Assembly: GCF_013112245.1 (NCBI RefSeq)
Contig: NZ_WVRN01000001.1
Location: 3,104,501-3,168,500 of the forward strand
Direction of reading: 5' to 3'
DNA length: 64,000 nt
Source: Ruegeria sp. HKCCD4315
GTDB taxonomy: Bacteria; Pseudomonadota; Alphaproteobacteria; Rhodobacterales; Rhodobacteraceae
The notes beneath the pieces are model-generated. The model did no database searches. It saw only the letters and a program-made list of their open reading frames with translations, and was not told where the DNA came from. The position numbers were made by a program, and so were the translations under genes. Positions 62,653 through 64,000 of the stretch are shown piece after piece. The stretch's first letter is position 1. The number at the start of each line of letters is the position of its first letter.

Positions 62653-62682
62653 GTGTTACGGAAAATAGCGCGAGTTGGATCA
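62653..62682 (-). promoter_or_regulatory. RpoE-type promoter for the DUF1365 gene
   Basis: On the minus strand TGATCC (62682-62677), an 18-base spacer and TAACAC (62658-62653) match the singlet-oxygen sigma factor pattern TGATCC-N18-TA(A). It lies about 67 bases before the DUF1365 start. Confidence 0.7.
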
Positions 62683-62698
62683 TAATGTCCCGATAAAG

Positions 62699-62728
62699 TG
62701 ATCCGGCTTGGGGCGCGGCCCGTAATGT
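62699..62728 (+). promoter_or_regulatory. RpoE-type promoter for rpoE-chrR
   Basis: TGATCC (62699-62704), 18 bases, then TAATGT (62723-62728) gives the same pattern in the opposite direction from the DUF1365 promoter. It suggests RpoE autoregulation and a transcript start near 62735, giving a leader of about 100 bases before the GTG at 62832. Confidence 0.7.
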
Positions 62729-62831
62729 GGTTATGTTTACCGAGATCAATACTGCGACCTTGGACGAACCTGCGGCTGACACAGCCGCCCCTCAGCCTTG
62801 GCGCGGGAAGAAACGCATCAAGGGTAGACAG

Positions 62832-63389
62832 GTGAACGGAACGAAAGCCAGTTGCGACACCAGAACCGAGTGGGTGGAACACGTCAAACGCATCCGGGAT
62901 GCGCAGGACCAGTCGGCCTTTGCCGAGCTGTTCCAACACTTCGCGCCACGCATCAAGGCGTTCCTGATAAAATCAGGGTCTGATGCCACCATGGCCGAAG
63001 AATGCGCACAAGAGGTGATGGCGACCTTGTGGCACAAGGCCCATTTGTTCGATCCAACACGGGCCACCGTAGCCACGTGGGTTTTCACGATTGCTCGGAA
63101 CAAGCGCATCGACGTTCTGCGCAAGCAACGCCGCCCCGAACCCGAGGAACTGGGATGGGGACCCGAGGCCGAGCCTGAACAGGACGACGTGATCGCGCTG
63201 CAACAGGAAACCGCGCAGCTGCGCACCGCCATGTTGGCGTTGCCCGAGGCGCAGAGAGAGCTGATCGAAAAGGCGTATTTCGGCGACCTGAGTCACCGCG
63301 AAATTGCGTCTCAGACCGGGTTGCCCCTGGGAACGATCAAGTCACGTATTAGGCTGGCGCTGGACCGCTTGCGCCACGCGATGAACTGA
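62832..63389 (+). CDS. rpoE: ECF sigma factor RpoE (singlet-oxygen type)
   Basis: This 185-residue ECF sigma factor has region 2 (FAELFQHFAPRIKAFLIKSG, CAQEVMATLWHKAHLFDPTR, WVFTIARNKRIDVLRKQRRP) and region 4 (LPEAQRELIEKAYFGDLSHR, GLPLGTIKSRIRLALDRLRH), close in pattern to Rhodobacter RpoE. I use GTG at 62832, with AAGGG seven bases upstream; it matches the family length and lies downstream of the promoter. An ATG at 62733 would add 33 residues but starts at the expected transcript start. chrR begins one base after its stop. Confidence 0.92.
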   Translation: MNGTKASCDTRTEWVEHVKRIRDAQDQSAFAELFQHFAPRIKAFLIKSGSDATMAEECAQEVMATLWHKAHLFDPTRATVATWVFTIARNKRIDVLRKQRRPEPEELGWGPEAEPEQDDVIALQQETAQLRTAMLALPEAQRELIEKAYFGDLSHREIASQTGLPLGTIKSRIRLALDRLRHAMN

Positions 63390-63390
63390 G

Positions 63391-64000
63391 ATGAGTAAGA
63401 TGAGCAAGTCGATTAAACATCACCTGACAGATGACCTGCTGATGGCATATGCCGCAGGAACTCTGCCCGAGGCGTTCGATCTGATGGTCGCAACCCATCT
63501 TTCCCTGTGTGACCATTGCCGCGCACGGGCCGAGAGCTTTGACGCCGTTGGCGGGCAGGTTCTGGATGATCAGGCAGGCTCGGTCGCCATGTCTAACGCC
63601 TCACTCGCGGCGACCATGGCCTTGATTGCGCAGGGTGCGCCGACCCCCAAGCCCGCGCGACCGGGCTGCGCCGTGCTGCCTACCCCTTTGCAGGACTATG
63701 TGGGCGGAACCGTCGCGGACATCCGCTGGAAATCCATTGGAATGGGTGTGAAGCAGGCCATTCTGCCGACCACCAAAGAGGCCACGGCACGGTTGTTGTT
63801 CATCCCGGCCGGTGCTGCGGTCCCGGATCACGGTCATCAGGGCATGGAACTGACTATGGTTTTGCAGGGTGCGTTTTCGGACGAGGTGGATCACTTTGCA
63901 CGCGGCGATGTTGAGATCGCTGACGAGGATCTGGAACACACACCTGTCGCGGATATCTCGGAAGACTGCATTTGTCTTGCAGTCACAGATGCACCGTTGA
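63391..64000 (+). CDS. chrR: ChrR anti-sigma factor, 3' end cut by window edge
   Basis: The visible 203 codons encode ChrR, the zinc-binding anti-sigma that holds RpoE until singlet oxygen appears. The N-terminal ZAS motif has HLSLCDHC (His-x3-Cys-x2-Cys) near residues 35-42, and the C-terminal cupin carries PDHGHQGMELTMVLQG, the second metal site needed for response. The frame runs to base 64000 without a stop; family members are about 210-220 residues, so only a few codons are missing. The ATG at 63391 is one base after the rpoE stop. Confidence 0.92.
   Translation, partial: MSKMSKSIKHHLTDDLLMAYAAGTLPEAFDLMVATHLSLCDHCRARAESFDAVGGQVLDDQAGSVAMSNASLAATMALIAQGAPTPKPARPGCAVLPTPLQDYVGGTVADIRWKSIGMGVKQAILPTTKEATARLLFIPAGAAVPDHGHQGMELTMVLQGAFSDEVDHFARGDVEIADEDLEHTPVADISEDCICLAVTDAPL

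Overview
The window is a contiguous piece of chromosome from an alphaproteobacterium, most probably a Roseobacter-group member of the Rhodobacteraceae (Ruegeria-like). The evidence is a CcrM-type GANTC methyltransferase, a flagellin-FlaF-FlbT-DUF1217 cluster, DUF1127 small proteins, an RpoE-ChrR singlet-oxygen pair, a potFGHI putrescine locus and a complete serine/glycine cluster. I see no rRNA, tRNA, insertion sequence, integrase, CRISPR array or prophage. Coding density is high and both edges cut genes: alkB on the left lacks its 5' end, chrR on the right lacks its stop.

Layout. 1-7.7 kb: alkane monooxygenase, a membrane class III cyclase, ccrM with three GANTC sites in front of it, rnhB, a secreted Cys-containing protein, a small secreted protein overlapping a two-helix membrane protein with a C-terminal winged helix, and a DUF427-adenylyl cyclase fusion. 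7.8-13.5 kb: flagellar genes (DUF1217, flbT, flaF, flagellin, an flgN-like chaperone gene, a rod-binding protein; divergent fliK and flgD). 13.5-22 kb: a kinase-like gene, then a putrescine locus (FAD oxidase, potIHGF, a GntR regulator, spuC-like aminotransferase) whose control regions share an ATTTGATCA element. 22-30.7 kb: S41-like protein, MltB transglycosylase, a WYL regulator divergent from GST-DUF1801, RNase R, DUF2064, dapE and a tiny ORF coupled to dapE. 30.8-43 kb: a GluR0-like receptor channel, dapD, a GntR regulator, threonine dehydratase, LOG protein, cystathionine lyase, CbpA/CbpM, U32 protein, a P460-type cytochrome and RlmN. 43-46.2 kb: a 55-residue lipoprotein, IalB-like protein, asparaginase and an ArsR-SRPBCC-YCII operon with a perfect operator palindrome. 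46.2-55.5 kb: serB, a phosphoesterase, serA and serC, followed by gcvP, gcvH and gcvT. 55.8-60.6 kb: an M20 amidase, then a histidine-phosphatase-fold gene, GST and split saccharopine-pathway genes. 60.7-64 kb: DUF1127 pair, DUF3775, DUF1365, and rpoE-chrR with divergent RpoE-type promoters.

How the genes work together. SerC, SerA and SerB make serine, and GcvTHP returns glycine to one-carbon units. PotFGHI imports putrescine, which the oxidase and SpuC would degrade under GntR control. The LKR and SDH genes degrade lysine through saccharopine, while DapD and DapE make it. RpoE-ChrR probably controls itself and the DUF1365 gene. The least conventional material is the DUF427-cyclase fusion, the inverted ToxR-like membrane regulator with its overlapping secreted partner, the receptor channel, and several unlisted control elements (ccrM GANTC cluster, ATTTGATCA sites, palindromes before gcvT). 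No homology search could be run; every family call rests on motifs and order read from the sequence.
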